17,610 nucleotides of DNA from an uncultured Muribaculaceae bacterium (GCA_910584185.1 CAJTYC010000054.1:1-17610); one strand, 5' to 3'; numbered from the stretch's first letter, positions 1 through 9,457 are shown. Numbers and translations are program-made. Notes: generated from the letters alone by a model not told the origin.

Positions 1-73
1 TCCCTCCCGGTGGCTTAGCGTCGCTATAAAGTCGCTAAGCCACCGGGAGGGAGGAGCCTCCGGCGACGACAAC
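1..73 (-). repeat. GC-rich palindromic dispersed repeat, copy 1 (cut by window edge)
   Basis: Bases 1-20 and 33-52 are perfect reverse complements (20/20) around a 12-base loop, making a very stable hairpin. The flank 53-73 continues as a GC-rich block. Read on the minus strand, 73 to about 31 matches the plus strand at 10011-10053 with only a few substitutions, so this is one copy of a dispersed family in opposite orientation to the copy near radA. No T-run follows the stem on either side, so a simple intrinsic terminator is unlikely. The element may extend beyond the window start. Confidence 0.75.
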
Positions 74-183
74 CAAGTAAGACCATGAGAGCTCAACCTA
101 ATAACAATTTTTTAACCGATATTATGACCCGACGTTAAACTTTACACCCTAAGCAATGTCAATAAAATAAAACTGAAACAAAG

Positions 184-627
184 ATGAAAGAAGAAGATAA
201 ACTCGTAGAACGGTTCGGCCGCAAAGGACCTTGGACGGTACCGGAAGGTTATTTCGAGTCTGTCCGAATTGAAATATCATCAAAGCTTCCCGAATATCCG
301 GAAAAACCGAAGCCCATCAAGCTCAGCAAGTGGCAGAGAGTCAAGCCTTATGTTTACCTCGCTGCTATGTTTGCCGGCATTTGGTGCATGATGCAGATGT
401 TTCATCATGTTTCCTCAAACATGGGTAGCGTAAACCTCGATAATCCCCCCGAACAGCTCGCCCAACTTATGAGCGACCCCGAGATGACCGATGTCTATCT
501 TACGTTTGACCATGAGTCTGACGATCAGCTTATAGATGATGTAAGCCAGATGTATGACAATTTCCAGGATTTTGAGGAGGATTTCGGTTTGGAACTCGAA
601 CCCGCTTATGAAAATATAAAAGTATGA
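184..627 (+). CDS. Single-pass membrane protein, possible anti-sigma-like regulator
   Basis: This 147-residue protein has a charged cytoplasmic N-terminus (about 1-54) with the motif VPEGYFE at residues 19-25, one membrane helix (about 55-73), and an acidic C-terminal part (about 80-147) rich in Asp and Glu. Proteins with a PxGYF-type N-terminus and one helix are common in Bacteroidetes next to ECF sigma factors and small periplasmic Spy-like proteins. That context suggests a membrane-bound regulator, but no zinc-binding anti-sigma motif is visible, so the role is inference. The stop overlaps the next start as ATGA, implying translational coupling. The upstream partner, perhaps a sigma factor, would lie beyond the palindromic repeat and outside the window. 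The start at 184 follows an A-rich leader with no Shine-Dalgarno, as is usual in this phylum. Confidence 0.8.
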   Translation: MKEEDKLVERFGRKGPWTVPEGYFESVRIEISSKLPEYPEKPKPIKLSKWQRVKPYVYLAAMFAGIWCMMQMFHHVSSNMGSVNLDNPPEQLAQLMSDPEMTDVYLTFDHESDDQLIDDVSQMYDNFQDFEEDFGLELEPAYENIKV

Positions 628-1112
628 ACACACGCATAATTTTCAAAAATTTCATATCTCTCCTGATAATCGCATTGGTATCGGTGTTGCCGGCTATGGC
701 CCAGAAAAATAAAGGGAAGAGCCGCAGCGAGATGCGCAAGGAGATGCGGGAGTTTCACCTGAAGTTCCTCGCTCAGGAAATCGACCTGAAGGAGGATCAG
801 CAAAAGGCATTCTTCGACACATACAAGGCTATGATGGATGAGCGGGGCAAAGTGTTTCATGAGACACGCTGCCTCGAGAAGCGGCTGAAGGATGGCAAGG
901 CTTCGGAGCAGGAGTATGAATCGGTGACCAATGCCTTGACCTCCGCCAAGGAGAAGAATGCCGCCATCGAGAAGAAGTATGATGAGAAGTTCGACAAGAT
1001 TCTAAGCCCCAAGCAGCTTTATCTGCTCAAGGAGGCCGAGAAGAAATGGAGGGCCAAGATGCAGCAGATGCGCTTCACGCACCGCCATGACCGCAAGAAA
1101 CAAAATCGGTAA
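624..1112 (+). CDS. Spy/CpxP-like small periplasmic protein
   Basis: This 162-residue protein begins with a clear signal peptide: positive N-terminus, hydrophobic core at about 9-23, cleavage probably after AMA at 24-26. The mature part is almost entirely predicted alpha-helix, highly charged, and ends in a basic His/Arg/Lys-rich tail. It has two LTPEQ-like stretches typical of the Spy/CpxP fold: DLKEDQQKAF, and ILSPKQLYLL near the C-terminus. Proteins of this family act as periplasmic chaperones or metal/envelope-stress sensors. Its start overlaps the stop of the membrane-protein gene (ATGA), so the pair is co-translated, which fits a membrane regulator with a periplasmic partner. The alpha-2-macroglobulin gene follows 48 bp downstream. 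Family assignment is by sequence character; the ligand and partner are unknown. Confidence 0.75.
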   Translation: MNTRIIFKNFISLLIIALVSVLPAMAQKNKGKSRSEMRKEMREFHLKFLAQEIDLKEDQQKAFFDTYKAMMDERGKVFHETRCLEKRLKDGKASEQEYESVTNALTSAKEKNAAIEKKYDEKFDKILSPKQLYLLKEAEKKWRAKMQQMRFTHRHDRKKQNR

Positions 1113-1149
1113 TATCCAAGCAGATAATATCCAAGCAGATAATATCCAA
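1111..1149 (+). repeat. 15-bp tandem repeat, about 2.6 copies
   Basis: The unit aatatccaagcagat occurs twice exactly (1111-1125, 1126-1140), followed by nine matching bases (1141-1149). It begins within the stop codon of the Spy-like gene and ends 11 bp before the start of the alpha-2-macroglobulin gene, so it fills most of that intergenic gap. Copy-number change would alter the spacing between the two genes without changing either protein. Confidence 0.9.
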
Positions 1150-1160
1150 ATAATATATTT

Positions 1161-4100
1161 ATGGTTAAATCTATTAACAAAGGGAAGTTGATGACTTCCT
1201 TTTTTTGTTTGGCGCTCTGCCTGCTGGCACTGCCGGCATGGGGTGCCCAAAAGAAGTCAGCCCCTCCCGCCAACAGTTTTGCCTCCCCCGATTTCGCGTT
1301 CCCGAAAACGGTGGAGAAGAATGCCGCCGCAAAACTCGACGACGCTATGAAAAACAATGATGGCCTGACAGCCTTGCAGGCAGCGATTCAGCTTGATGTG
1401 GCCACCGGACTTGTGGATGGTGACTCCTATGCAGCCTCGCTCGCCCGCTTCGATTCGCTTGCCAATTCGCTCGAATCTCCCTACAATTCGCTCGCGCTGA
1501 TGCTCGAGGCCACGCTCTATCGCGACATATATTCGGCCAACGCGTGGAAGTTCAACAAGCGGGTGCTTCCTCTCAACCCCAGGCCGGCCAATGTGCTCGA
1601 ATGGAGCCGCGACCAGATCTCTGAGACGGTATGCACTCTCGTGAGCCGCGCCATGGCTGATGCCGACAAGCTTGCAGCAGTGCCGCTCTCCAAGATCGAA
1701 CCGCTGCTTAAGGATGCCGGCGATGCGGTGAAGGCCGGATTTTCGATATATGACTTTATGGCCGTGCGTGCCGACAATCTGCTGCGCACATTCTCCAAAG
1801 GTAATGGCGACGTAATTCCATTCGGCAATTATCCGGCTGCTGTGTCACCATCGGTGCGCCCCACCATGCTCCGCATCGAATTGCTTGACTGCGCCTTAGG
1901 CTGCCACGGCTTCGATGCCGACAAGCTGATTGAGGCATATTTGTCAAATCTGCGTCTGCAATGCTATTCAGGCTCCGAACGTATGGATTATCTTGACAGG
2001 TGCATGAACAAATTCGGCGACACTCCCTGGGGTGCAGCCTTCTTAGTGGATTATTGCAATTCGCTTACCGCCGACAAGGATAGCGACCGCAATGCAGTGG
2101 CGCGTCGCAAGTATGAGATGCTCACTGCCTATCGCGACAAGTTCCCTAACGCTCCGCAGATAGGGGAGGTGAGTGCCGCCATCGACGATTTGCTTGAAAA
2201 GCGTGTCAATGTGAATTTCCAATCGCAACTGCTGCCCGACACACCGATTCAGGTATCGGTGAGCGGCGCGAACGTATATGACTTCTATCTCCTCGTCTAT
2301 AAGATTAAAGGAACTGACCGCTCTAAGAGGGTGAAATATGCTGAGCTCGCAGCGTTGGGTGCACCTCTCAATGCAGTGCATGTAAGTCTCAACAACACTT
2401 CTCCCGACTCTTTCGATTCGGTGGTCAATATGCCGGCTCTCTCGCCCGGTCTATATGCCATAGTGCCTTCATCTACGCCCAAGGCTTCCGGCTTCCTTAC
2501 CTCCAACCGCACCAATTCGGTTTCGCTGACCTTGGTGAGCGATTTGAGCGTCTTGAAACTTTATAAAGACCGGGGTGAGGCTCCTGAACTCTTCGTGGTC
2601 TCCGGTGTAAATCAGAAGCCCCTGGCCGGTGCAAAGGTGACCTTTACACCTCGTGGCCGCGAGGCTAATGGAAGTACGGTAGTCAAGACTTCCGACTCTC
2701 AGGGCAAGGTGTCTACCCCTAACGGTAATTATGATTTCCTTATAAGAAGTGGCGAATGTTTCCTCACCGGCTCTCTGTATAAGCAGTATGATTATGATAA
2801 GGATGATGATGAAAACCTTTGTGTGCAGGTGCTACAGGATCTTCCGGTGTACCGCCCCGGTCAGGATGTGCAGTTCTCCATCGTGGCGTACACGGATAAG
2901 GATTGCGTGCTCGATATGGCGCCTGGCCGCAAACTTAAGGTCTCGTTCGTTGACGCCAACGGTCAGGAAGTGGCCAATAAGGAACTCGTCACTGACCGGC
3001 TCGGACGCTGCAACGCGTCGTTCACTATCCCCGAGTCGGGTTTGCTCGGCACGTGGGGGCTGAGGGTGACGAGAAGCACAGAGAAAAATTCTGACGAATG
3101 GCTCATCGGCGAACCGATAGAGGTTGCCGACTACAAGTCGCCGACATTCTTCGCCGCAATTGAGTCTGCCGGCACCTCGTTCAAGGCGGGCGATGTGTTG
3201 AAGTTCAAGGGCATTGCCATGACTTATGCCGGTATGCCGGTAGCAGGCGGCAAGGTGGCTTACAGCGTCAGCTGCGTGCCGCTGTGGCGTTTCGGCTTCT
3301 CCTCCGATGCCTCTTATGGTGGCGAGACTGAGACAGCAGCTGATGGCTCTTTCACTATCTCGCTCCCAACTGATGGCCTCGTCGGCACATCTTTCGCCCA
3401 TGGCAGTTATGTGCTTAAGGCCGTTGTGACCAATCCTGCCGGTGAGTCGCAGCAGGCTGCTCCGCTCAGGTTCTCGCTCGGTGAAGGCCTTACTATCCTC
3501 GCTTCCGTGCCCGACTGTGTTGAGGTAGGCGATTCCGCCAATAAATTCAATGTCTCCGTGCGCGACCTCTCCGACCATCCTGTCAAGAGGAATCTCTTCT
3601 ATCGCCTGTCTGACGCTAAGGGTGTAGTAGCGCAAGGAGAGTTTGAGACCCCCGAACTTATTTTGCCCCTGCAGCATGTCAAGTCAGGAAAGTATGCAAT
3701 CAGCTTTTCGATAACGCCTGACTTTAAGGATTCTCCCGACTGCAAGATGGTGTCTGATTCGTTGACTTTATGGCGCATCTCCGACGTCAAGCCCCCCGTC
3801 AGCACTCCGCTCTGGGTGCCGGTGACACGTTTTGTCGCCCCCAAGGGTGCCAAGTCTGTAAAGGTGAAGGTCGGCTCGAGCTTCAATGACAGCTGGATTC
3901 TCGCTACCATCTGCACCAACAAGCAGCCGGTAAAGAGCGAGTGGGTGCGAGTATCCGACGGTATCGTGGATATACGGGTCGATGTGCCTGACGATAATTT
4001 CCAGACCTTCGTCGAACTCGATGCCATGCGCAATCTCGACATGAAGCAGACACGTGTGGTGATAATTCCTTACGAGCAGTCTGTGAAGCTCAACGTGGAG

Positions 4101-6899
4101 CAGCATACATTCCGCAGCGACATAACTCCCGGCGCTGAGCAGTCCTGGAAGTTCCGATTCTCGCAAGAGGGTGTTCCCTCAGGCGGCATACCGGTGATTG
4201 CTGTCATGACCAATAAGGCTCTCAATGATATTGCGCCTTTCAGCTGGAAGTTCAATCCTTACGGAAGTTTGTATCGTTCACCTGTGTCAAGTGTGAATTT
4301 CGATGGTATATGGCAAGTTGGCAACGGCGGCTTCTTTGGCCGCACAAGCCACCGCTATCCTCAATATACATTCCGTACACCCACCTGGAATCAGTATGGC
4401 TATTCACTCTATGCCGGCGACATGGTGGAGGAACTTTCAAGTGTAAAGCTCACAAGCGTGCGTATACGTGGCACAAATCAGATGAAGGCCGCGGCTTCCA
4501 ATAGCGACCGGTCTATGGGTGTGCAGGAATCAGTGTCAGAAGATTCTGTAGAAAACGAAGTTTTTCAGTCAGTTGAGCAGTCCTTTGCAGAAGACGCAGT
4601 GGCATCAACTGAGGCGGGTGCAGGCTCCGAACAAGATTATGGTGCGCCGGCCGATGGCGTGGCTATGCGTCAGGTGGAATGTCCGATTGCATTCTTCATG
4701 CCTACCCTCACAACTGATGCTGAAGGCCTTTGCTCTCTCGATTTCACCGCGCCGGAGTTTGTCGGCACTTGGCAGCTCCAGGTGCTCGGTTACTCTCCGC
4801 AGATGCGAGGCGCTGTGCTGACTCTCGATTCAAAGTCTGCCAAGAAGCTCATGGTGCAGATGAATGCCCCGAGATTTATGCGCACCGGCGATAAGGTCTC
4901 TGTGGCCGCCACTGTGTTCAATAATACCGGTGAGGCAATGTCTTCAGAATGCAGCATTTTGATAAGTGATGCAGCTACTGGTAGTGTTCTCGCAGAGCAG
5001 AAGTTTGACGTAACGGACCTTCAGGCCTCGTCCTCGAAGTCTGTCAGTGCGATGTTTGCTGTCCCTGCGAATGTAAATTCAGTGACCGTGCGTGTCATAG
5101 CACGTGCAGCTGATTGCTCCGACGGTGAGCAGACCGTGGTACCGGTGTTGCCTTCGAGTCAGCCTGTAGTGGAATCGGAGACTTTCTATATCGCCCCGGG
5201 TGCAGAATCGTTTGGCGTAAAGCTACCCCGTTATGACAAGAATGCAAGCGTGACGCTCTCTTATTGCGACAATCCGGTGTGGGAATGTGTCAAGGCTCTT
5301 CCCGGTATGTTCGAACCTGAGTCCGTCAGCATAATGTCGAAGGCGTATGCACTCTTTGGCAATGCTGTGGCAAATTCGCTTTTCCGCAAGTATCCGCAGC
5401 TGATTGACGGCATAAAGCAGCTCGCCGCCGATTCGCTACTTGTGTCAGGTCTGCAAACCGACGAGAAGTTGAAGACTGTTATGCTCAACAATACGCCGTG
5501 GGTCAACGATGCTCGCTCGGAGACGATGCGTATGCAGAGCCTCGTGGAGTATGCCGATGCCGACAAGAGCGGCAAGAGCGTGAAGCATCTGCTCGACGAG
5601 ATAAAGGATGCGCAGCTTTCTGACGGTGGTTGGAGCTGGTGCCCCGACATGGAGTCTTCCCGCTTTATGACCACTTATGTGCTTCACATTCTCTCAGCGC
5701 TGAAAAATATGGATTGCCTTCCCGCAGGTGCCGAGAGCATGGCAAAGAAGGCTTTCGCTTATGTCGACAATGAGTTTGCCAAAGATTGGAATAAGTCGAA
5801 GCGCGAATATGTGCCGGTGACTGAATTGCTTGAATATCTCTACGATAAGAGTGCATTCGTGAATGTCGGTTCCACATCTTCGTTCAAGCCTCTTGAGGCT
5901 CTGGCGCTGAGAAAAATCTCATCTGATTGGCGCGATTTCGATATCAAGGATAAGGCCACTGCCGCTATGCTCCTGGGTCGTCGCGGCAACCCCAAACGTC
6001 CTCACACCATCCTCGAATCGCTCCGTCAGTTTGCCTCTGTGAGCGAGCAGAAGGGTATGTGGTTTGCAAACATGTCGGGTTCGCATAAGGGTGTTGGCGA
6101 TATCATCGCCACGGCCCGTGTGCTCGAAGCATATGATATGATTGAGCCGGAGGCTCCGGCAGTCGACCGGTTGCGTCAGTGGCTTGTGATCTCCAAGCAA
6201 GTGCAGAATTGGGGCGAGTCGCGTTATACCGCCGCAGCCATCCATGCTATCCTCACCTCAGGTTCTGAATGGACGGCTTCTACAGCCGCTCCGGTTGTGA
6301 CCCTCAACGGTTCTCAGGTTGCACTTCCGGCTAATCTTTCCGTTACGGGTTCCTTTACCGTAGACCTCGACGCGAAGGCTGCTTCCGGCGCCAAGCTCGA
6401 AGTGAAACGTTCGGGCACCGGTCCGGCATGGGGTGGGGTAGTGTCGTCGTATGTTGCGCCGATACTCGATGTGAAGAGCGCATCGGTGCCTCAGCTATCC
6501 ATAGAGAAGAGTGTCTACGCCATAAGTCAGGATGGTCAGGCAAAGAGTGCCACCGCCCAACTCAAGAAGGGAGACAAGGTGCGAGTGACGCTGACAATAG
6601 TCTGCGACCGCAACCTCGACTATGTGGCAGTGACCGATCCGAGGGCGGCCTGTCTCGAACCGGCCGACCAGCTTTCAGGCTACACCGGCTCCGACGGTGT
6701 GTGGTACTATCGCGAGGTGCGCAACGCGCAGACCAACCTCTTCATACCATACCTCTCGAAAGGCACACACGTGATAAACTACGAGTGCTATGTGGACCGC
6801 GACGGTGAATACACCCTCGGAGTGGCGCAAGCCCAGTCGCAATACGCCCCGGTAATAGTGGCTCATTCTGCCGGTTCCCGTCTTACCGTCGGTGACTAA
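1161..6899 (+). CDS. Alpha-2-macroglobulin family protein lacking a visible thioester motif
   Basis: This 1912-residue exported protein has a signal peptide at 1-29 (Lys at 3, 7 and 9, hydrophobic core, AWGA cleavage region) and no lipobox Cys, so it is probably soluble in the periplasm. The start at 1161 is preferred to Met11 because it supplies the basic n-region. A macroglobulin-type strand VYRPGQDV lies near 563, an acidic low-complexity Ser/Glu linker at about 1110-1165, and the A2M-domain segment EFVGTWQLQVLGYSP near 1198-1212. The thioester-domain helices include QLSDGGWSWCPD near 1485-1496. Where the family normally has GCxEQ, this protein reads PGMFEPESVS (about 1381-1390), with no Cys or Gln, so covalent trapping is not expected. 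Bacterial A2Ms are thought to protect the envelope from proteases; several family members lack the thioester. No PBP1C gene, a common partner, is in the window. It is probably the last gene of the operon starting at or before 184. Confidence 0.93.
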   Translation: MVKSINKGKLMTSFFCLALCLLALPAWGAQKKSAPPANSFASPDFAFPKTVEKNAAAKLDDAMKNNDGLTALQAAIQLDVATGLVDGDSYAASLARFDSLANSLESPYNSLALMLEATLYRDIYSANAWKFNKRVLPLNPRPANVLEWSRDQISETVCTLVSRAMADADKLAAVPLSKIEPLLKDAGDAVKAGFSIYDFMAVRADNLLRTFSKGNGDVIPFGNYPAAVSPSVRPTMLRIELLDCALGCHGFDADKLIEAYLSNLRLQCYSGSERMDYLDRCMNKFGDTPWGAAFLVDYCNSLTADKDSDRNAVARRKYEMLTAYRDKFPNAPQIGEVSAAIDDLLEKRVNVNFQSQLLPDTPIQVSVSGANVYDFYLLVYKIKGTDRSKRVKYAELAALGAPLNAVHVSLNNTSPDSFDSVVNMPALSPGLYAIVPSSTPKASGFLTSNRTNSVSLTLVSDLSVLKLYKDRGEAPELFVVSGVNQKPLAGAKVTFTPRGREANGSTVVKTSDSQGKVSTPNGNYDFLIRSGECFLTGSLYKQYDYDKDDDENLCVQVLQDLPVYRPGQDVQFSIVAYTDKDCVLDMAPGRKLKVSFVDANGQEVANKELVTDRLGRCNASFTIPESGLLGTWGLRVTRSTEKNSDEWLIGEPIEVADYKSPTFFAAIESAGTSFKAGDVLKFKGIAMTYAGMPVAGGKVAYSVSCVPLWRFGFSSDASYGGETETAADGSFTISLPTDGLVGTSFAHGSYVLKAVVTNPAGESQQAAPLRFSLGEGLTILASVPDCVEVGDSANKFNVSVRDLSDHPVKRNLFYRLSDAKGVVAQGEFETPELILPLQHVKSGKYAISFSITPDFKDSPDCKMVSDSLTLWRISDVKPPVSTPLWVPVTRFVAPKGAKSVKVKVGSSFNDSWILATICTNKQPVKSEWVRVSDGIVDIRVDVPDDNFQTFVELDAMRNLDMKQTRVVIIPYEQSVKLNVEQHTFRSDITPGAEQSWKFRFSQEGVPSGGIPVIAVMTNKALNDIAPFSWKFNPYGSLYRSPVSSVNFDGIWQVGNGGFFGRTSHRYPQYTFRTPTWNQYGYSLYAGDMVEELSSVKLTSVRIRGTNQMKAAASNSDRSMGVQESVSEDSVENEVFQSVEQSFAEDAVASTEAGAGSEQDYGAPADGVAMRQVECPIAFFMPTLTTDAEGLCSLDFTAPEFVGTWQLQVLGYSPQMRGAVLTLDSKSAKKLMVQMNAPRFMRTGDKVSVAATVFNNTGEAMSSECSILISDAATGSVLAEQKFDVTDLQASSSKSVSAMFAVPANVNSVTVRVIARAADCSDGEQTVVPVLPSSQPVVESETFYIAPGAESFGVKLPRYDKNASVTLSYCDNPVWECVKALPGMFEPESVSIMSKAYALFGNAVANSLFRKYPQLIDGIKQLAADSLLVSGLQTDEKLKTVMLNNTPWVNDARSETMRMQSLVEYADADKSGKSVKHLLDEIKDAQLSDGGWSWCPDMESSRFMTTYVLHILSALKNMDCLPAGAESMAKKAFAYVDNEFAKDWNKSKREYVPVTELLEYLYDKSAFVNVGSTSSFKPLEALALRKISSDWRDFDIKDKATAAMLLGRRGNPKRPHTILESLRQFASVSEQKGMWFANMSGSHKGVGDIIATARVLEAYDMIEPEAPAVDRLRQWLVISKQVQNWGESRYTAAAIHAILTSGSEWTASTAAPVVTLNGSQVALPANLSVTGSFTVDLDAKAASGAKLEVKRSGTGPAWGGVVSSYVAPILDVKSASVPQLSIEKSVYAISQDGQAKSATAQLKKGDKVRVTLTIVCDRNLDYVAVTDPRAACLEPADQLSGYTGSDGVWYYREVRNAQTNLFIPYLSKGTHVINYECYVDRDGEYTLGVAQAQSQYAPVIVAHSAGSRLTVGD

Positions 6900-6967
6900 T
6901 GAGGTTTTCATTTTATGTATAGCATGTTTCCTGAAGAATCTGCCTTGACTGAAATTAGTTTATTATA

Positions 6968-7000
6968 ACAAAAAGGTCGCGAACTTCGCGACCTTTTTGT
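6968..7000. terminator. Bidirectional intrinsic terminator
   Basis: A perfect 12-bp stem (6970-6981 with 6987-6998) encloses a 5-base loop. The stem runs from a GC-rich top into A:T pairs at its base, so both strands end in a U-tract. It lies between the convergent alpha-2-macroglobulin gene (ends 6899) and the T9SS-cargo gene (ends 7020) and can stop transcription from either side. Confidence 0.93.
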
Positions 7001-7019
7001 AATTTATTGACATTTATTG

Positions 7020-9365
7020 TCATTGGCGTGCCACTTTCACAGGCGTGTCGTCTATAAGAACTATATAGATGCCTTGATTCAGCCGGCTGCCGTTGATCGT
7101 GGCTGTGGTGGATGCTGCATCAAGGTCTTGGCTCATTACGAGATGTCCGTTGAGGTCGATGATCTGCAACTTTGTGCTGCCTGCCGGGAAGGTGACTGTG
7201 AATGAATCGGTGAAGAGAGTCGGTGAAACTGTCACATTTGCTTCATCAGCTTCTGCAGTTTCAATCCGTGAAGCCGAGAGCTGTGTCACTGTGAGCACAT
7301 GGGTGCTCACGCCGTCGGATATTGAGAGATGGGCTGTGCGGTCACCCGATGTGGGGTTGGGATCGCAGGCTATTGTAAGTTCGTCGACAGTGTATTCACC
7401 GGGCGCTGAAGTGATGCGGCACCAGTCTGCGTCGGCTTCCACCTTCTCTTCGCGTCCCATATACGAAAATATTGTGTGAGTCCGTTCGCCTCCTTCTTTG
7501 TCGAAGGTTATCACGTCATCGTTAACCGGGAGCGAGGTGATGACAGAGTGACGAATCACCGGTCGAACAAGATAGGAGGTGCATTTGTCTGCCCCGAAAT
7601 AATCGTTCGCCTCTTTCCATGCTCCGTCCACTTCAAGCAAGGCTGTGTTGCTCGACGTGCGCCAGGAAGCCATGCCGAAAGACACACCTTCAAAGTCATC
7701 GTGGGGTGTGGGGAGACCGTCGATCACGATGAAAAATTCATCAGACACTGCCGGAAGTTCGGGGAATTCGAACCATGTCCCTCTGACGGTGCCGTCGGCA
7801 GTTGGACCGGTGAGATCGATCACGTCGCAGAGGTCAAAGTCGAGACGTTTGCCTGGAAGTCCGTTCTCAGAAGTGTATAGACTCACGGTGACAGTGGTAT
7901 TGTCGGTGATTTCTACAGTGGATGGAGCCTTCATGAAATAGACGTAAGCACCTCCGACCAATGCAGGGCGCGACGGGGCTGAGAAGCGTTCGGCGTAGCG
8001 TGTGATCTTATGAGTGTTGGAGCCGGGGAATGTGCCCCAGTCTTCCATGTCGAATGTGGTGGCGATGTCACCTTTCTTCCAGTTGGTGATCGCACCCTCA
8101 TATTCGGCTGCAACTGTCACAAGGTCGGCTGATTCCCCGTTTTCATTCGACACGGTGAGTCCTACCGGCCATTTATGCTGGTACATATAGTTGACTGTGG
8201 GACTCTCTACATAGCTCTCCGCTATTGCTGTGTCATCACCGTCGGTGAGTCCTTTGAAAACCCATGTGCGTTCTGTGGGAAAACCTGTGGATGCATCATG
8301 GAATGTCACCGGGGCGAGCGGGCTCACCATGTACGGGTATTCAAGTTCGGTGTCGACATAGGAGAATGTGGCCGGCGGAAGGATTTCTGCTTCAGGGGCA
8401 GTGCCGGTGACAGTTACAAAAGCGGGTGCGGTGTAGGTCTGTGAGACGCCTTCTCTGTCTGTAATCTCCAGCTTGACGTCATAACTGCCGCCTTTTGTGT
8501 AATATATCTCAGGGTTAGTCTCGGTAGATTCGGGGGGTGTTGCCCCGGAAAGTGTCCATTTGTATGAAGCCGCATCTGGAACAAGGCTGACAAGCCGCAG
8601 TTTCTCGCCTGCAGTGAGCGATACGTTGTCGATGGCTGAGAGACCTGCTACTTTGATGCCGTCTATGACGAAGTCTCCCATATATCCACCGGTTTGGAAT
8701 GTCTCGTCTTTCGACCCCCAGCTGTATGTAAGCCTTATTTTGGCTGTCTTGCCCTCCCATTGTGACAGGTCCGCTTTCACGGGTCGCCACGCCCAGGCGG
8801 CCGGCCCAGTGCCGTCTTTTGAATTCCAGATGTCGGTTGAAGTCTCGAAATCATCGGTGGAAATGGAAATTATGAGTCGGCACACGTCATCGAAATTGAG
8901 CGTGTAGCCAACATAGGCGTTGAACGAACCGTTGAAAGGCACGGTGAAATCATTGGAAGTCAGCGATGAAATCTCACGTTTGTGGATCTGGTAGGGTCCT
9001 TCGACATATAGGGAGTTAAGATTGTCAGGGTCGATGGTATCGAAACTTTTGTCGCCGGAGATGGCTTTTACAGTCCAGCTTACGTTCTGTGCATCATCTT
9101 TGGTCCAGTTCTTCAGCGAGCCGTTGTCGAAGTTCTCTATCCATACAGGAGCTGATGCTTCGGGCACATCGGCTGTAAACAGAGGTGTTGAAGAATCATG
9201 AGATTTGGCAGCTACGCACATAGTTGATGAATGTCTGATTTTCACAGGTGCCATCTCTGTTTTCATAGGTCCCCGGGCCACTTTCGCTATTTCTGGCACG
9301 AAGCTGATGGCGAATGCAGGCAGTGCTATTGCTGCTGACAGGATTGTAGTTTTAGAGTGTTTCAT
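7020..9365 (-). CDS. Secreted multidomain protein with PKD-like, BACON and T9SS sorting domains
   Basis: This 781-residue protein has a signal peptide at about 1-20. Residues 75-240 (WIENFD..., ending DFVIDGIKVAG) resemble the cleaved-adhesin/MAM-like beta-sandwich of Bacteroidetes surface proteins. Residues 245-320 form a PKD-like domain (YKWTLSG, then GGSYDVKLEITD) and 345-422 a second, more divergent one. A beta-rich unassigned region spans about 430-605. A BACON domain lies at about 617-697 (ADADWCRITS, then LTVTQLS). The C-terminal 72 residues match the type A type IX secretion sorting domain: VSPTLFTDSFTV, IIDLNGHLV and NQGIYIVLI. The protein is therefore predicted to cross the outer membrane by T9SS and attach to the surface or be released. 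No catalytic motif is seen; carbohydrate or protein binding is inference from BACON and PKD. Its start lies 58 bp from the end of a MITE-like insertion, which may have displaced its original promoter. Confidence 0.92.
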   Translation of the reverse strand: MKHSKTTILSAAIALPAFAISFVPEIAKVARGPMKTEMAPVKIRHSSTMCVAAKSHDSSTPLFTADVPEASAPVWIENFDNGSLKNWTKDDAQNVSWTVKAISGDKSFDTIDPDNLNSLYVEGPYQIHKREISSLTSNDFTVPFNGSFNAYVGYTLNFDDVCRLIISISTDDFETSTDIWNSKDGTGPAAWAWRPVKADLSQWEGKTAKIRLTYSWGSKDETFQTGGYMGDFVIDGIKVAGLSAIDNVSLTAGEKLRLVSLVPDAASYKWTLSGATPPESTETNPEIYYTKGGSYDVKLEITDREGVSQTYTAPAFVTVTGTAPEAEILPPATFSYVDTELEYPYMVSPLAPVTFHDASTGFPTERTWVFKGLTDGDDTAIAESYVESPTVNYMYQHKWPVGLTVSNENGESADLVTVAAEYEGAITNWKKGDIATTFDMEDWGTFPGSNTHKITRYAERFSAPSRPALVGGAYVYFMKAPSTVEITDNTTVTVSLYTSENGLPGKRLDFDLCDVIDLTGPTADGTVRGTWFEFPELPAVSDEFFIVIDGLPTPHDDFEGVSFGMASWRTSSNTALLEVDGAWKEANDYFGADKCTSYLVRPVIRHSVITSLPVNDDVITFDKEGGERTHTIFSYMGREEKVEADADWCRITSAPGEYTVDELTIACDPNPTSGDRTAHLSISDGVSTHVLTVTQLSASRIETAEADEANVTVSPTLFTDSFTVTFPAGSTKLQIIDLNGHLVMSQDLDAASTTATINGSRLNQGIYIVLIDDTPVKVARQ

Positions 9366-9457
9366 ATGTTGCTTGTTTGGGGTTGTAAAGGTTTCAGTCC
9401 TTGGCTTTTCGCGGTCTTACTAAGAGCCCATCTCATAAAAATTTTGCCCATAGGGGT

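Noticed and set aside
1..52. Terminator for an upstream gene
   Set aside because: The stem is long and perfect but has no T-tract on either side, and the sequence recurs at 10011-10053, so a dispersed repeat explains it better.
2832..3677. Long minus-strand open frame of 281 codons
   Set aside because: It lies fully antisense to the alpha-2-macroglobulin gene, whose frame shows clear domain motifs; the antisense product has no recognisable domain or signal.
6428..6808. Open frame of 126 codons overlapping the end of the A2M gene
   Set aside because: It is an out-of-frame shadow of the strongly supported A2M reading frame, with a biased Arg-rich composition.
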